In this document: positions 30,089-38,564 of the stretch, piece by piece
Layout of the letters: each line of letters begins with the position of its first letter
How positions within the stretch are numbered: the stretch's first letter is position 1
Assembly (NCBI GenBank): GCA_900315165.1
Contig: OMXZ01000002.1
Span: forward strand, 47,856 to 111,855
DNA from: an uncultured Actinomycetes bacterium
GTDB lineage: Bacteria; Actinomycetota; Coriobacteriia; Coriobacteriales; Atopobiaceae
DNA length: 64,000 nt
Reading direction: 5' to 3'
Made by a program: the position numbers and the translations under genes
The notes under the pieces: generated by a model
What the model saw: the letters and a program-made list of their open reading frames with translations, nothing else
Told to the model about the DNA's origin: nothing
The model's database searches: none

Positions 30089-30844
30089 ATGAGCGAGAAC
30101 GAACCGGTCGCCGCCGCGCAGACGCCCGACGGTTACCTCGAATTCCTCAAGGAGAGGCGCGCGGAGATCCTCGGACGCGTAAAGGATGCCGCCGACCGGG
30201 CGGGACGCTCGGTCGACGAGGTCTCGGCGCTCGCCGTCTCCAAGACCGTGGACGTGCCGGCGGTCAGGCTCGCCTGGGAGGCGGGCTGGCGCGCCTTCGG
30301 CGAGAACCGTCCGCAGGAGCTCAGGCGCAAGGTGACCGGGTGCGCCGCCTTCCCTGAGATGGCCGACGCGCGCTTCGACATGATCGGCAACCTGCAGACC
30401 AACAAGATCAACCAGGTCATCGAGGCGGAGCCGACACTCGTCCACTCTGTCTCCTCCCTGCATCTGGCGACCGCCATCTCGCGGCGCGCGGAGTCCCATG
30501 GGGTGACGCTCCCCATCCTGCTCGAGGTCAACGTTTCGGGCGAGGAATCCAAGTCGGGCTTTTCTCCCGAGGAGGCGGCCGCGTCGGTCGACGAGGTGCT
30601 CGCCTTGCCCGCGCTCGACCTGCGGGGGCTGATGACCATGGCACCGGCGGGGGACCGCGATGCCGCACGCAGGACCTTCTCGGGTCTGAGGGAGCTGGCC
30701 GAGCGTCTGCGGGCTGCGACTGGCCTTCCGCTGGATACCCTCTCCTGCGGCATGAGCGACGACTTCCCGATCGCCGTCGAGGAGGGCGCCACATTGTTGC
30801 GACTCGGTCGCGTCGTATTCGATCCGGGACACGCTCCCGCCTGA
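30089..30844 (+). CDS. yggS: YggS family pyridoxal phosphate homeostasis protein
   Basis: This PLP-binding TIM-barrel protein without known catalysis keeps vitamin B6 and amino acid pools balanced. The 251-residue protein has the PLP-lysine block LAVSKTVDVPAVR, FGENRPQELRRK, FDMIGNLQTNKINQV, EVNVSGEESKSGF, and SCGMSDDFPIAVEEGATLLRLGR. It lies between pgeF and sepF, a conserved order. Confidence 0.94.
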   Translation: MSENEPVAAAQTPDGYLEFLKERRAEILGRVKDAADRAGRSVDEVSALAVSKTVDVPAVRLAWEAGWRAFGENRPQELRRKVTGCAAFPEMADARFDMIGNLQTNKINQVIEAEPTLVHSVSSLHLATAISRRAESHGVTLPILLEVNVSGEESKSGFSPEEAAASVDEVLALPALDLRGLMTMAPAGDRDAARRTFSGLRELAERLRAATGLPLDTLSCGMSDDFPIAVEEGATLLRLGRVVFDPGHAPA

Positions 30845-30897
30845 TAGCACCATACTGGAATCGCGCGGCGGCAGCCGCCTGAGTGAAAGGGACTGAC

Positions 30898-31611
30898 ATG
30901 GGCTTTTTTGACAACCTGAGGGATAGGATCTCGAGCCGCGACGACGACGGCTACTACGACGATCAGGATTACGACGACGACTACTACGACGAGGCACCCG
31001 TCGAGGAGGAGCCCGCCCGCACCACGCTGCTCGGAAACTCACGTCGCCCCGAGCCCGAGAGCGTCTCGGTCTACACGCGCTCCGGCCGTCCCCTCGGCAC
31101 GCAGCAACAGGCTGCCCAGCCCCAGGCGGGCGGCGCCGGCTATGGCTCGGCCGGCTACCGTTCGAGCGCTGCGGGCGAGGCGACGCCCCGGGCCGGTTCG
31201 TACGGCAGCGCCGGCTACGGCTCCTCATCCTATGAGAGCCGCGACCGCGGCTATGAGTCGCGCGGCGAGGAACGCCTCAGTGGCAATGTGACCCCGGGCG
31301 ACATCGGCGGCCGGCCCATCCCGCGCTCCGGCCGTGCGCTGCCCCCCTACGTGCTGAAACCCGCCGCATACGATGACGTTCAGATGGTCGTGCGGCGCGT
31401 CCGGACCAACCAGCCGGTCGTGCTCGTCTTCCGCAATACCAACATCGACGCGGCCAAGCGCATTCTCGACTTCTGCTTCGGCCTGTCCTGCGGCATCGGC
31501 GGCGCCGTGCAGGAACTGGGCGACCGCGTCTTTGTGGTACTGCCCGCAGACACCGAGCTGTCCGACGCCGACATCGACAAGCTTATCGCCGACGGCGATC
31601 TGGTGAGGTAG
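30898..31611 (+). CDS. sepF: Cell division protein SepF
   Basis: SepF anchors FtsZ to the membrane and shapes the septum, replacing FtsA in many actinobacteria. The 237-residue protein starts MGFFDNLRDRI, an amphipathic membrane-binding helix, followed by a very acidic Asp/Tyr stretch and a Gly/Tyr/Ser-rich linker with repeated YGSAGY. The C-terminal SepF core (residues about 150-237) has VLVFRNTNIDAAKRILDF and GDRVFVVLP. The linker is longer than in Bacillus. AAAGGG precedes the ATG. Confidence 0.93.
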   Translation: MGFFDNLRDRISSRDDDGYYDDQDYDDDYYDEAPVEEEPARTTLLGNSRRPEPESVSVYTRSGRPLGTQQQAAQPQAGGAGYGSAGYRSSAAGEATPRAGSYGSAGYGSSSYESRDRGYESRGEERLSGNVTPGDIGGRPIPRSGRALPPYVLKPAAYDDVQMVVRRVRTNQPVVLVFRNTNIDAAKRILDFCFGLSCGIGGAVQELGDRVFVVLPADTELSDADIDKLIADGDLVR

Positions 31612-31614
31612 GGT

Positions 31615-32427
31615 ATGGCCCAGAGGATCTCTCAGAGAATCGCGGTTGTCGGCGCAGGCTCCATGGGTGGCGCCGTGGCAGCGGGCCTGGTGCGGTCCGG
31701 CGCGGCTGAGGCCGGTCAGGTGATGGTCTCCAACCCGCACGAAGCCAAGATGGGGCCTCTGCGCGAGCTGGGCATTGCCTGCTATACGGATTCCGCCGCG
31801 ATGCTGGCGAAGGGCAAACCCGACCTGGTGGTGCTGGCGGTCAAGCCGCAGGTGCTTCCCAATGTCGTGACTGAGTTGGCGGGTTCTCTGGACGGACTGG
31901 CTGTCGTGTCGATCGCGGCGGGCATTCCGCTCGGCACACTCGAGGGCCTTATGCCCCGGTCGCGCGTACTGCGTGCTATGCCCTGCCTTCCCGTGCAGGT
32001 CCTCTCCGGCGCATCTGCCGTGTGCGCCGGTGCCAGCGCCGCACAGGCCGACGTGGACCTGGTACTGGCTGTCTTTGGGGCGCTGGGTTCCGCCAAGCTC
32101 ATGCGGGAGGATCAGCTGGATGTCGAGAGCGTGGTGGTTGGCTGCGAGCCCGCCTTCGTGGCGCTCTTCGTCGATTACCTCACACGCGCCGGTGTTGAGC
32201 ACGGCCTTTCCGCCGCCGACTGTCGCGAGATGGTGCTCACCACCATGCGCGGCACCTGCGACCAGCTCCTGTCTTCCGGCGAGCATCCGCGCGCGTACAT
32301 GGATAAGGTAACCTCGCCCGGCGGTACCACAGTGGCGGCGCTGCACGCTATGGAGACACAGATGTTCTTCGCAGTGACGGAAGCCGTAGACAAGGGACTC
32401 GAGCGCACAGCCGAGCTTGCCGGATAG
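31615..32427 (+). CDS. proC: Pyrroline-5-carboxylate reductase
   Basis: ProC makes the last step of proline synthesis. The 270-residue protein has the NADPH-binding VVGAGSMGGAVAAGLV, VLAVKPQVLP, the SIAAGIPL block, MPCLPVQV and the C-terminal helices with SPGGTTVAALHAME. It starts three bases after sepF, in the order sepF-proC-yggT-divIVA that is found in several Gram-positive groups. Confidence 0.94.
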   Translation: MAQRISQRIAVVGAGSMGGAVAAGLVRSGAAEAGQVMVSNPHEAKMGPLRELGIACYTDSAAMLAKGKPDLVVLAVKPQVLPNVVTELAGSLDGLAVVSIAAGIPLGTLEGLMPRSRVLRAMPCLPVQVLSGASAVCAGASAAQADVDLVLAVFGALGSAKLMREDQLDVESVVVGCEPAFVALFVDYLTRAGVEHGLSAADCREMVLTTMRGTCDQLLSSGEHPRAYMDKVTSPGGTTVAALHAMETQMFFAVTEAVDKGLERTAELAG

Positions 32428-32435
32428 GGGCGGAC

Positions 32436-32699
32436 ATGTACCGGTTTGCCGTCTTTCTCAGCTACATCGTCAATTTCTACGAGATCCTGATCGTGGTCTG
32501 GTGCGCCCTCACGTGGATTCCGATGCGCTCGGGCGGCATGCTCGAGGACGTCAAAGCCGCCCTGGGCAGGATCGTCGAACCGTACCTGTCACTCTTTCGG
32601 CGCATCATCCCGCCGGTGGGCTCCATGGACTTTTCGCCCGTTGTGGCGATGCTGGCCCTCGAGCTCATCCTGCGGGTCGTTGTGGGTATACTTGTGTAA
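32436..32699 (+). CDS. YggT family membrane protein
   Basis: This 87-residue protein has two hydrophobic segments (FAVFLSYIVNFYEILIVVWCALTW and VVAMLALELILRVVVGILV) separated by a loop with the YggT motif PYLSLFRRIIPPVGSMDFSP. The family is found beside sepF and divIVA and is thought to aid division or osmotic resistance; no biochemical role is shown. Confidence 0.9.
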   Translation: MYRFAVFLSYIVNFYEILIVVWCALTWIPMRSGGMLEDVKAALGRIVEPYLSLFRRIIPPVGSMDFSPVVAMLALELILRVVVGILV

Positions 32700-32740
32700 T
32701 CTGCTGTAAACGAAGCACAGCACGGACGAAAGGAAACACC

Positions 32741-33400
32741 ATGGCAATCACCCCAGCAGACATCGAGAAGCTCACGTTCTCGCCGTCCAAGCACGGCTAC
32801 GAGACCGATGAGGTCGACAATTTCCTCGATCAGCTCTCCGGCGAACTCGACGCGATGCTCAACAAGATCGCCGATCTCAAGAGTCGCCTGACCAACACCG
32901 AGGCCCAGCTCGCCGAGTCCCAGGCCCAGGTCGCCTCCCTCGAGACGCAGCTCCAGAACGCACCTGCGGCGGCCCCCGTCGCCACCACCGCCTCCGAGGA
33001 CCAGATCTCCCGCGTCCTCGTCGTTGCCCAGCAGTCCGCCGACAAGATCGTCGCCGACGCCCGCGAGGCTGCCGACAGCATCCGCAACGAGGCCGACCAG
33101 AAGGCCCGCGAGGTCATCCGCCAGGCGCTCGCCGAGAAGCAGAACGAGCTCGACGAGATCGACCGCCTCAAGCAGTCCCGCGAGAGCTTCCGTTCCGAGT
33201 ACAAGAAGCTCCTGCAACATTACATGGATGATGCCGCGGCCGAGTTCCCCGTCAAGTCGCTGCTGACCCCCAACGGTTCCGATGCCGAGACCCCCAAGCC
33301 GGCCGCGGCTCCCGTCGATGCGAACGCCACGGTGAAGGCGACCCCCATGCCGACGGCCCCTGCGGCAAGCGGCTTCGATGACTTCAACGACCTCGACTAA
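32741..33400 (+). CDS. divIVA: DivIVA/Wag31-like polar coiled-coil protein
   Basis: DivIVA marks cell poles and directs growth or septum placement. The 219-residue protein has the typical N-terminal membrane-binding domain (ITPADIEKLTFSPSKHGYETDEVDNFLDQL), a coiled coil with an internal Pro/Ala break near residue 70, and a second coiled coil ending near residue 165. A Pro/Ala tail ends in FDDFNDLD. AAAGGAAA precedes the ATG. It is the last gene of the cluster before a terminator. Confidence 0.93.
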   Translation: MAITPADIEKLTFSPSKHGYETDEVDNFLDQLSGELDAMLNKIADLKSRLTNTEAQLAESQAQVASLETQLQNAPAAAPVATTASEDQISRVLVVAQQSADKIVADAREAADSIRNEADQKAREVIRQALAEKQNELDEIDRLKQSRESFRSEYKKLLQHYMDDAAAEFPVKSLLTPNGSDAETPKPAAAPVDANATVKATPMPTAPAASGFDDFNDLD

Positions 33401-33427
33401 ACCTCGCGCCCCATACGGTACGGCCGA

Positions 33428-33461
33428 CCGCGGCGGGATATATTCCCGTCGCGGTTTTCTT
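33428..33461 (+). terminator. Intrinsic terminator after divIVA
   Basis: CCGCGGCGGGA and TCCCGTCGCGG form an 11-base stem around a TATAT loop, followed by TTTTCTT. It closes the long division cluster 28 bases after the divIVA stop. Confidence 0.85.
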
Positions 33462-33481
33462 ATGCGGATGGGCCATAAAAA

Positions 33482-33848
33482 TGCGAAGTGGGCCTATGAG
33501 CCGGGTTCTGTCGTGGACGATCATTTATCTACTGACGCCGTTGCCGACGCCCTCTAGCGCGCAACCCGAGTGCGGGACGGGCCGCCCCATGGCACTCCTA
33601 TTTGCGTTTGCTCCGGAAGGGGCTTGCCAAGCCGTCCGGTCGCCCGGACGCTGGTGGGCCCTTACCCCACCGTTTCAGCTTTTCTCTCACCCGCCGAGGC
33701 GGGCAGCGGGAGTCTTCTTTTCTGCGGCGCTTTCCGTCGGGTCGCCCCGCCAGGCCGTTAGCCTGCTTCCTGCCCTATGGAGCCCGGACTTTCCTCATGC
33801 CAGCCCGCCGAAAGACGGACGGCCCGCGATCGCCTGGCCCACTTCGCG
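33482..33848 (-). ncRNA. rnpB: RNase P RNA
   Basis: RNase P RNA cuts 5' leaders from pre-tRNA. On the minus strand the sequence contains the near-universal GAGGAAAGTCCGGGCTCC near its 5' end and ACAGAACCCGGCTCATAGGC near its 3' end. The two ends pair perfectly as helix P1: GCGAAGTGGGCC with GGCCCACTTCGC. A TACAAT -10 box lies at 33855-33860, just upstream. The exact ends are estimated from P1 and the promoter. Protein-like reading frames across it should be ignored. Confidence 0.95.
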
Positions 33849-33854
33849 CCGCAG

Positions 33855-33860
33855 ATTGTA
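33855..33860 (-). promoter_or_regulatory. -10 box of rnpB
   Basis: TACAAT on the minus strand lies about seven bases before the estimated 5' end of RNase P RNA. No clear -35 box was found upstream. Confidence 0.65.
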
Positions 33861-33971
33861 GCACAGGCGAGGGGAGGGGCGGCGTCCGTGTGTGGGGAGA
33901 TGGGGGAGTTGTGCACAGTGTGCGGATGCGCAGCTACCATGGGCAGGGAAAAATTCTCGGAGGTAGACGTT

Positions 33972-34817
33972 TTGATAAAGCTCTTTGCATGCGATTTGGA
34001 CGGTACGCTTTTCAACGCCCTGCATACGACCGACCCGATCATCCTAGGCGCTGTCCGTGCGGTGCTCGATTCCGGGGCCCATTTCACCATCGCGACCGGC
34101 CGCTTCATGCACACCAACGCCCAGTTCGGCTTCGAGGGCCTGCCCATCGAGGCAGTCTGCGGCAATGGCTCGCTGGTCTATAGCCACGAGGGCGAACTGA
34201 TCCGTCATGTCTCGCTCGACCACGCATTTGTCGAGGAGCTTCTGCGCGCCTTCCCGCAGGTGTATTTCGACTGCATCGGCACCGACCATGTCTACACCAA
34301 CCAGAGCGCCGATGCCCGCGAGGGAAGCTTCCGGCATCGCCATCCCTTCCGTGCGATTCTGACGCGCGGTATGCGGCGCACCAAGGACAATGCGGGGGAG
34401 TGGGTCTGCGATCAGAGCCTGGCGGACATGCTCGCGCACGACGTCGTCAAGGTCAACGCCCGCGTCGACGACCCCGGCATCCGGGCCGAGCTCGACGCCT
34501 TCCTTGCCGAGCGCGCCGACACGGCGGTTAACGCCCCCTTTTCGTCGGTCATGTACGAGATCACTGGTGTGGGCGTCAACAAAGGCGAGGCCGTCGCCTG
34601 GCTTGCGGACTACCTGGGAATCGGCCAGGACCAGGTCGCGGTCTATGGGGACGGCGGCAACGATGTGGCGATGCTTGCCCGCTATGCCCACTATGGGCAT
34701 GCCTACGCGCCGCGGGAGGCCTGCGACGATGCCTTGGCGGCGGCCTCCGAGGTCATCGGCTCGTATGTCTGGCATGCGGTGCCCCGGCACATGCGGCGGA
34801 CGGTTGCCGGGCGTTAG
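33972..34817 (+). CDS. Cof-type HAD phosphatase
   Basis: This is a HAD-IIB (Cof) family hydrolase, likely acting on sugar phosphates or similar small substrates in the cytosol. The 281-residue protein starts MIKLFACDLDGTLF with the DxD nucleophile motif, then IATGRF (motif II), a cap domain, the Lys in NKGEAVAWL and GDGGNDVAML (magnesium site). A TTG at 33972 is chosen since CGGAGGTAG stands eight bases before it and the protein then starts like its relatives; an ATG at 33939 is the alternative. Confidence 0.86.
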   Translation: MIKLFACDLDGTLFNALHTTDPIILGAVRAVLDSGAHFTIATGRFMHTNAQFGFEGLPIEAVCGNGSLVYSHEGELIRHVSLDHAFVEELLRAFPQVYFDCIGTDHVYTNQSADAREGSFRHRHPFRAILTRGMRRTKDNAGEWVCDQSLADMLAHDVVKVNARVDDPGIRAELDAFLAERADTAVNAPFSSVMYEITGVGVNKGEAVAWLADYLGIGQDQVAVYGDGGNDVAMLARYAHYGHAYAPREACDDALAAASEVIGSYVWHAVPRHMRRTVAGR

Positions 34818-34892
34818 GCGGTACGCATCGCCCGGCTGCCGCGAGACGTCGGTTGTGTCCTGCGGGACACGCCGTCGTCCCCCGACAATTTT

Positions 34893-34921
34893 TTGACTTC
34901 TGTTCAAGATAGAAGCATACT
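34893..34921 (+). promoter_or_regulatory. Promoter of the radical SAM gene
   Basis: TTGACT (34893-34898) and CATACT (34916-34921) are separated by 17 bases, a normal housekeeping sigma spacing, in an AT-rich patch 55 bases before the gene start. Confidence 0.65.
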
Positions 34922-34976
34922 AACGATTTGTGTATCTGCGCATCGTGCGCGACTATTCAACTGATTGGGAGAGGAA

Positions 34977-36413
34977 ATGGCGCTTACCGATACCATCAAG
35001 GCCAAGGCGATCTCCGTCGCCGTCAACAAGGCCTTCGACATGCTCTACGACGATTTCGACGGCAACCTGCCCAAGGTCCGCGCGATGATCGACAAGTTCG
35101 CGGGTTCGGGCGACAACATCAACGCTGCCCAGCTGCGCCTCTTCAACATGGTCATGGACTATCTGGAGACCCCGGGCAACAATTGGCGCCAGCTCGTGCT
35201 CAACGTGATCGAGCACGTGGACAAGGAGGTCGCTCGCACCTTCCTGCTCAACTTCTTCGTCAATTCCGTCACCATCGGCGGCTACAAGCAGCGCCGTGTG
35301 AACGAGGCCGAGGGCTGCAACTGCCCCTGGGCCATCCTCATGGACCCGACCACAGCCTGCAACCTGCACTGCAACGGCTGCTGGGCGGGCCATTATGAGT
35401 CCTCCAAGCACCACTCCATGACCTTCGAGGAGCTCGACAGCATCATCACCCAGGGCAAGGAGATGGGCACCTACATCTATCTCTACACCGGCGGTGAGCC
35501 CATGATGCGCAAGCGCGACATCATCCGCCTGTGCGAGAAGCATTCCGACTGCTTCTTCAGCGCTTTCACCAATGGCACGCTCGTCGACGAGGCCTTCGCC
35601 GACGAGGTCCTGCGCGTCAAGAACTTCATGCCCGCCTTCTCCATCGAGGGCTTCGAGGAGGCCACCGACAGCCGCCGCGGCCAGGGCACCTTCCAGAAGG
35701 TCACCCACGCCATGGACATCATGCGCGAGCGTCGCCTGCCCTTCGGCGCCTCTATCTGCTACACCAGCCAGAACTACGACTCCATCACCTCCGACGAGTT
35801 CATCCAGTTCCTGGTCGACAAGGGTGTGCTCTTCTCCTGGATCTTCACCTACATGCCCGTGGGCGTCGGCGCCCCGGTCGAGCTGCTCGCCACCGCCGAG
35901 CAGCGCCACGGCATGTATAACAAGGTTCGTCAGAACTGGCGCAACAACGTACCCATCTTCTTTGCCGACTTCTGGAACGACGGCGAGTACACGGGCGGCT
36001 GCATCGCCGGCGCCCGCCGCTACATGCACATCAACGCGGCCGGCGACGTGGAGCCCTGCGCCTTCATCCACTACTCCGACTCCAACATCCGCGAGAAGAG
36101 CCTGCTGGAGTGCTACAAGAGCCCGCTGTTCAAGAGCTACCAGCAGCACCAGCCCTTCAACTCCAACATGCTGCGCCCCTGCCCGTTGCTCGACAACCCC
36201 GGCGCCCTCGCCGAGATGGTCCACGAGACCGGCGCCAAGTCCACGGACTACACCCAGCCCGAGGACGTCGATGAGCTGCAGGCCAAGACCAAGGATGTCG
36301 CTGAGCGCTGGGCTGTGGAGTCCGCGCCGATGTGGTCGGCCTCGCCCAAGGGTCGCCTGTCCGACCGTCTGGCCGCCGAGGGCAAGGATCCCAACAGCTG
36401 GATCGAGGGCTAG
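34977..36413 (+). CDS. Radical SAM protein with SPASM-like C-terminal cysteines
   Basis: This 478-residue protein uses a 4Fe-4S cluster to cleave S-adenosylmethionine: the CxxxCxxC motif is CNLHCNGCW, after a CNCPW pair. TGGEPMM is the SAM-binding motif. An unrecognised helical N-terminal part covers about 110 residues. Further cysteines near the C-terminus (GGCIAGARRYMHINAAG, VEPCAF, LLECYK, MLRPCPLLDNP) resemble a SPASM/twitch domain with additional clusters. The substrate is unknown, and no precursor peptide gene is visible beside it. It has its own promoter and overlaps the convergent HAD gene by 4 bases at the stops. The ATG at 34977 follows GGGAGAGGA. Confidence 0.85.
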   Translation: MALTDTIKAKAISVAVNKAFDMLYDDFDGNLPKVRAMIDKFAGSGDNINAAQLRLFNMVMDYLETPGNNWRQLVLNVIEHVDKEVARTFLLNFFVNSVTIGGYKQRRVNEAEGCNCPWAILMDPTTACNLHCNGCWAGHYESSKHHSMTFEELDSIITQGKEMGTYIYLYTGGEPMMRKRDIIRLCEKHSDCFFSAFTNGTLVDEAFADEVLRVKNFMPAFSIEGFEEATDSRRGQGTFQKVTHAMDIMRERRLPFGASICYTSQNYDSITSDEFIQFLVDKGVLFSWIFTYMPVGVGAPVELLATAEQRHGMYNKVRQNWRNNVPIFFADFWNDGEYTGGCIAGARRYMHINAAGDVEPCAFIHYSDSNIREKSLLECYKSPLFKSYQQHQPFNSNMLRPCPLLDNPGALAEMVHETGAKSTDYTQPEDVDELQAKTKDVAERWAVESAPMWSASPKGRLSDRLAAEGKDPNSWIEG

Positions 36414-37240
36414 GAGAGGACGAACCTCTCGATGACCTCGGCTACGGCGCTGTCATCGCAGGAGCGTTCGCAGACATAATCGCAATATGGCCGGACTTGG
36501 CTGTCGACGTTGCCCACGCCGACACCGAGTCCGGCCGCTCGTATCATGGAGAGGTCATTGACGTTGTCGCCGATGGCGATCGTGGCGGCAGGGTCCACAC
36601 CGAGGATATCCGCCAGGCGCAGGAGCGAGGCGCCCTTGCTCACTCCCTGGCAGTTGAACTCCAGATAGCGGCCCGACGAGTAGCTGACCTCCATATCGGC
36701 GGTGATATCGGCAACCTCGGCCTCGAGGGGCTTCAGGTGCTCATAGCCCCTGTGCTCGTAGAGCACCTTGATAATGGGCTCGTTGCGAAAGCGCTCGAGG
36801 TCGGCGTCGTCCAGCTCTATGTAGTCCTGACGGTTATCCAGATAGGCCTTCTCATCATTGTTGATGTTCCAGGCGTAGACCTCGGTCTGGGTGTAGACGT
36901 GCATGCACACGTCGAAGCCCTGACCGCGCGTATAGAGGGCGTTGGCCTGGTCCCAGGTGATGCCTTGCTGGTAGAGGACGCGATTGCCCTTGTTCTCCGT
37001 GATGATGCCGCCGTTGTAGGAGAGGGTGTAGCTGTCGGCCCTGTCCCACAGGCCGATGTCGCGCAGGGTCCCCTGTACCGTCATGTAACCACGCCCCGTG
37101 GCAATCACGCAGTCTACGCCTCGCGCCGTTGCCTCGCGGATGGCGGTGCGGTCGCGCTCGGAGATTACACGCGAGGGTGGGATGAGGGTCTCATCGAGGT
37201 CGAAGGCGACGATGCGGAAGTCCTGTGCGCGGTCGGGCAT
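36410..37240 (-). CDS. Cof-type HAD phosphatase
   Basis: A second HAD-IIB hydrolase of 276 residues: FDLDETL (nucleophile), IATGRG, a cap domain, the Lys in SKGASLLRL and IGDNVNDLSMI. DETL in place of DGTL is a minor change seen in the superfamily. AAAGGAGA stands before the ATG at 37240, which was preferred over upstream in-frame starts. It is divergent from the EIIA-Glc gene, with which it shares a 148-base regulatory space; a role in sugar-phosphate balance is plausible but not shown. Confidence 0.86.
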   Translation of the reverse strand: MPDRAQDFRIVAFDLDETLIPPSRVISERDRTAIREATARGVDCVIATGRGYMTVQGTLRDIGLWDRADSYTLSYNGGIITENKGNRVLYQQGITWDQANALYTRGQGFDVCMHVYTQTEVYAWNINNDEKAYLDNRQDYIELDDADLERFRNEPIIKVLYEHRGYEHLKPLEAEVADITADMEVSYSSGRYLEFNCQGVSKGASLLRLADILGVDPAATIAIGDNVNDLSMIRAAGLGVGVGNVDSQVRPYCDYVCERSCDDSAVAEVIERFVLS

Positions 37241-37300
37241 GGCTTCTCCTTTTGTCGTGAGGGAGGTGTCTCCATGGTAGACACCCGCGTCGCATATCCA

Positions 37301-37309
37301 TGCTAGAAT
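37301..37309 (+). promoter_or_regulatory. Extended -10 promoter before the EIIA gene
   Basis: TGCTAGAAT is an extended -10 element (TGn followed by TAGAAT), 80 bases before the EIIA-Glc start. No good -35 box is needed for such promoters, and none is seen. Confidence 0.5.
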
Positions 37310-37388
37310 CCAAATGCGCCCATCAAAAAGTAAGAGGGACGCGCGGGAGGCCGTCGCCTTCCGAACGTTTGCAGAGGAAGGTACCGAT

Positions 37389-37916
37389 ATGGGTCTGTTC
37401 GACAAGTTCAAGAAGGCAGCCGCCCCCGCCAAGCCCGCTGCGATCACCGTCGAGGCGGTCCCGACCGCTGTGTATGCTCCCACGCCGGGCACGGGCGTCG
37501 CCATGGCCGACCTGCCCGACCCCGTCTTCGCGAGCGGTGCCATGGGCAAGGCCTATGGCATCGTCCCGACCGAAGGCGTCGTCTATGCGCCGGCCACCGG
37601 TACCATCACCGCCACGACCCCGACCATGCACGCCCTCGGCATCGCCACCGACGACGGCATCGAGGTTCTCATCCATGTCGGCGTGGACACCGTCAACCTG
37701 AAGGGCGACGGCTTCACCAGCTTCGTCGAGAAGGACGCCCATGTCGTTGCCGGCGAGCCCCTGATGACCTTCGATATCGCAAAGATCAAGAAGGCCGGCT
37801 ACGCCACTGACGTCATCACCGTCATCACCAATACCGACGAGTTCAAGAGCGTCGAGCCCGCCGAGCCCGCCGAGGTCGCTGCGGGCGCCAAGATCTTCGA
37901 CGTCGTCCCTGCATAG
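37389..37916 (+). CDS. crr: PTS glucose-type EIIA protein
   Basis: EIIA-Glc carries phosphate from HPr to a glucose-family EIIBC, and in many bacteria signals sugar status. The 175-residue protein has a short basic start (MGLFDKFKK, possibly a membrane-touching helix), an Ala/Pro linker, and the EIIA core with the phospho-His in VLIHVGVDTV and the second His in TMHALGI. It stands alone: no EIIB/EIIC gene is nearby, so it must serve permeases elsewhere. AGAGGAAGG stands before the ATG. yigZ follows after nine bases. Confidence 0.9.
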   Translation: MGLFDKFKKAAAPAKPAAITVEAVPTAVYAPTPGTGVAMADLPDPVFASGAMGKAYGIVPTEGVVYAPATGTITATTPTMHALGIATDDGIEVLIHVGVDTVNLKGDGFTSFVEKDAHVVAGEPLMTFDIAKIKKAGYATDVITVITNTDEFKSVEPAEPAEVAAGAKIFDVVPA

Positions 37917-37925
37917 CGAGGACCC

Positions 37926-38564
37926 GTGGGTTCGTCTTTCCGCACGATAGACGAGGGATATGAGGCTGCGGCGGAGTTCGTTGACCGCCGCAGCCGTTTT
38001 ATCGCGCAGGTCAGGTGGGTGGACGGCGAACGCGGGGCCGACGCCTTCATCGAGGAGGTGCGGGCGCGCCACCATGACGCCCGCCACAACGTGCCCGCCT
38101 GGATCCTGTCGGACGGCCGCGAGCGCTGCTCGGATGACGGCGAACCGCGCGGCACGGCGGGCATGCCCACGCTGGAAGTCCTGCGCGGGGCAGACCTTGC
38201 GGACGTCTGCTGCGTGGTCACGCGCTATTTCGGTGGCACCCTGCTCGGCCCGGGCGGCCTCGTGCGCGCCTATACCGCTGCGACGCAGGCCGCGGTCGAG
38301 CGGGCCCAAGCCGACGACAAGGTCGTCCTGATGACCCTGGTCACCCCTGTGACGGTCGTGATTCCCTACGCCGCCTACGGCCGTGTCGAGCGGCTCGTCG
38401 CCGACTGCGGCGGCAAGGTGAGAGATTCCCTCTTCAGCGAGGACGTACAGCTCAACTGCGCCTTTGTAGCGGGGGAGGAAGAGAGGTTCGTCGAGGCGAT
38501 GCGGGAACTCGCCGCTGGCGACGAACTCTGCCGGGTCGGAGAGCCCCGCTTCGCGGCCTTCTAA
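37926..38564 (+). CDS. YigZ/IMPACT family protein
   Basis: A 212-residue protein with the UPF0029 N-terminal domain, including EVRARHHDARHNVPAW, SDDGEPRGTAG and CVVTRYFGGTLLGPGGLVRAY, the strongest family signatures, plus a short C-terminal DUF1949-like domain (VTVVIPYAAYGRVERLVAD). Its biochemical role is unsettled; eukaryotic IMPACT controls Gcn1/Gcn2 signalling. The start is a GTG. Its stop overlaps that of the convergent pepC gene. Confidence 0.9.
   Translation: MGSSFRTIDEGYEAAAEFVDRRSRFIAQVRWVDGERGADAFIEEVRARHHDARHNVPAWILSDGRERCSDDGEPRGTAGMPTLEVLRGADLADVCCVVTRYFGGTLLGPGGLVRAYTAATQAAVERAQADDKVVLMTLVTPVTVVIPYAAYGRVERLVADCGGKVRDSLFSEDVQLNCAFVAGEEERFVEAMRELAAGDELCRVGEPRFAAF

Noticed and set aside
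33481..34183. Plus-strand frames over 33481-34183
   Set aside because: They overlap RNase P RNA, whose conserved blocks and P1 helix are certain.
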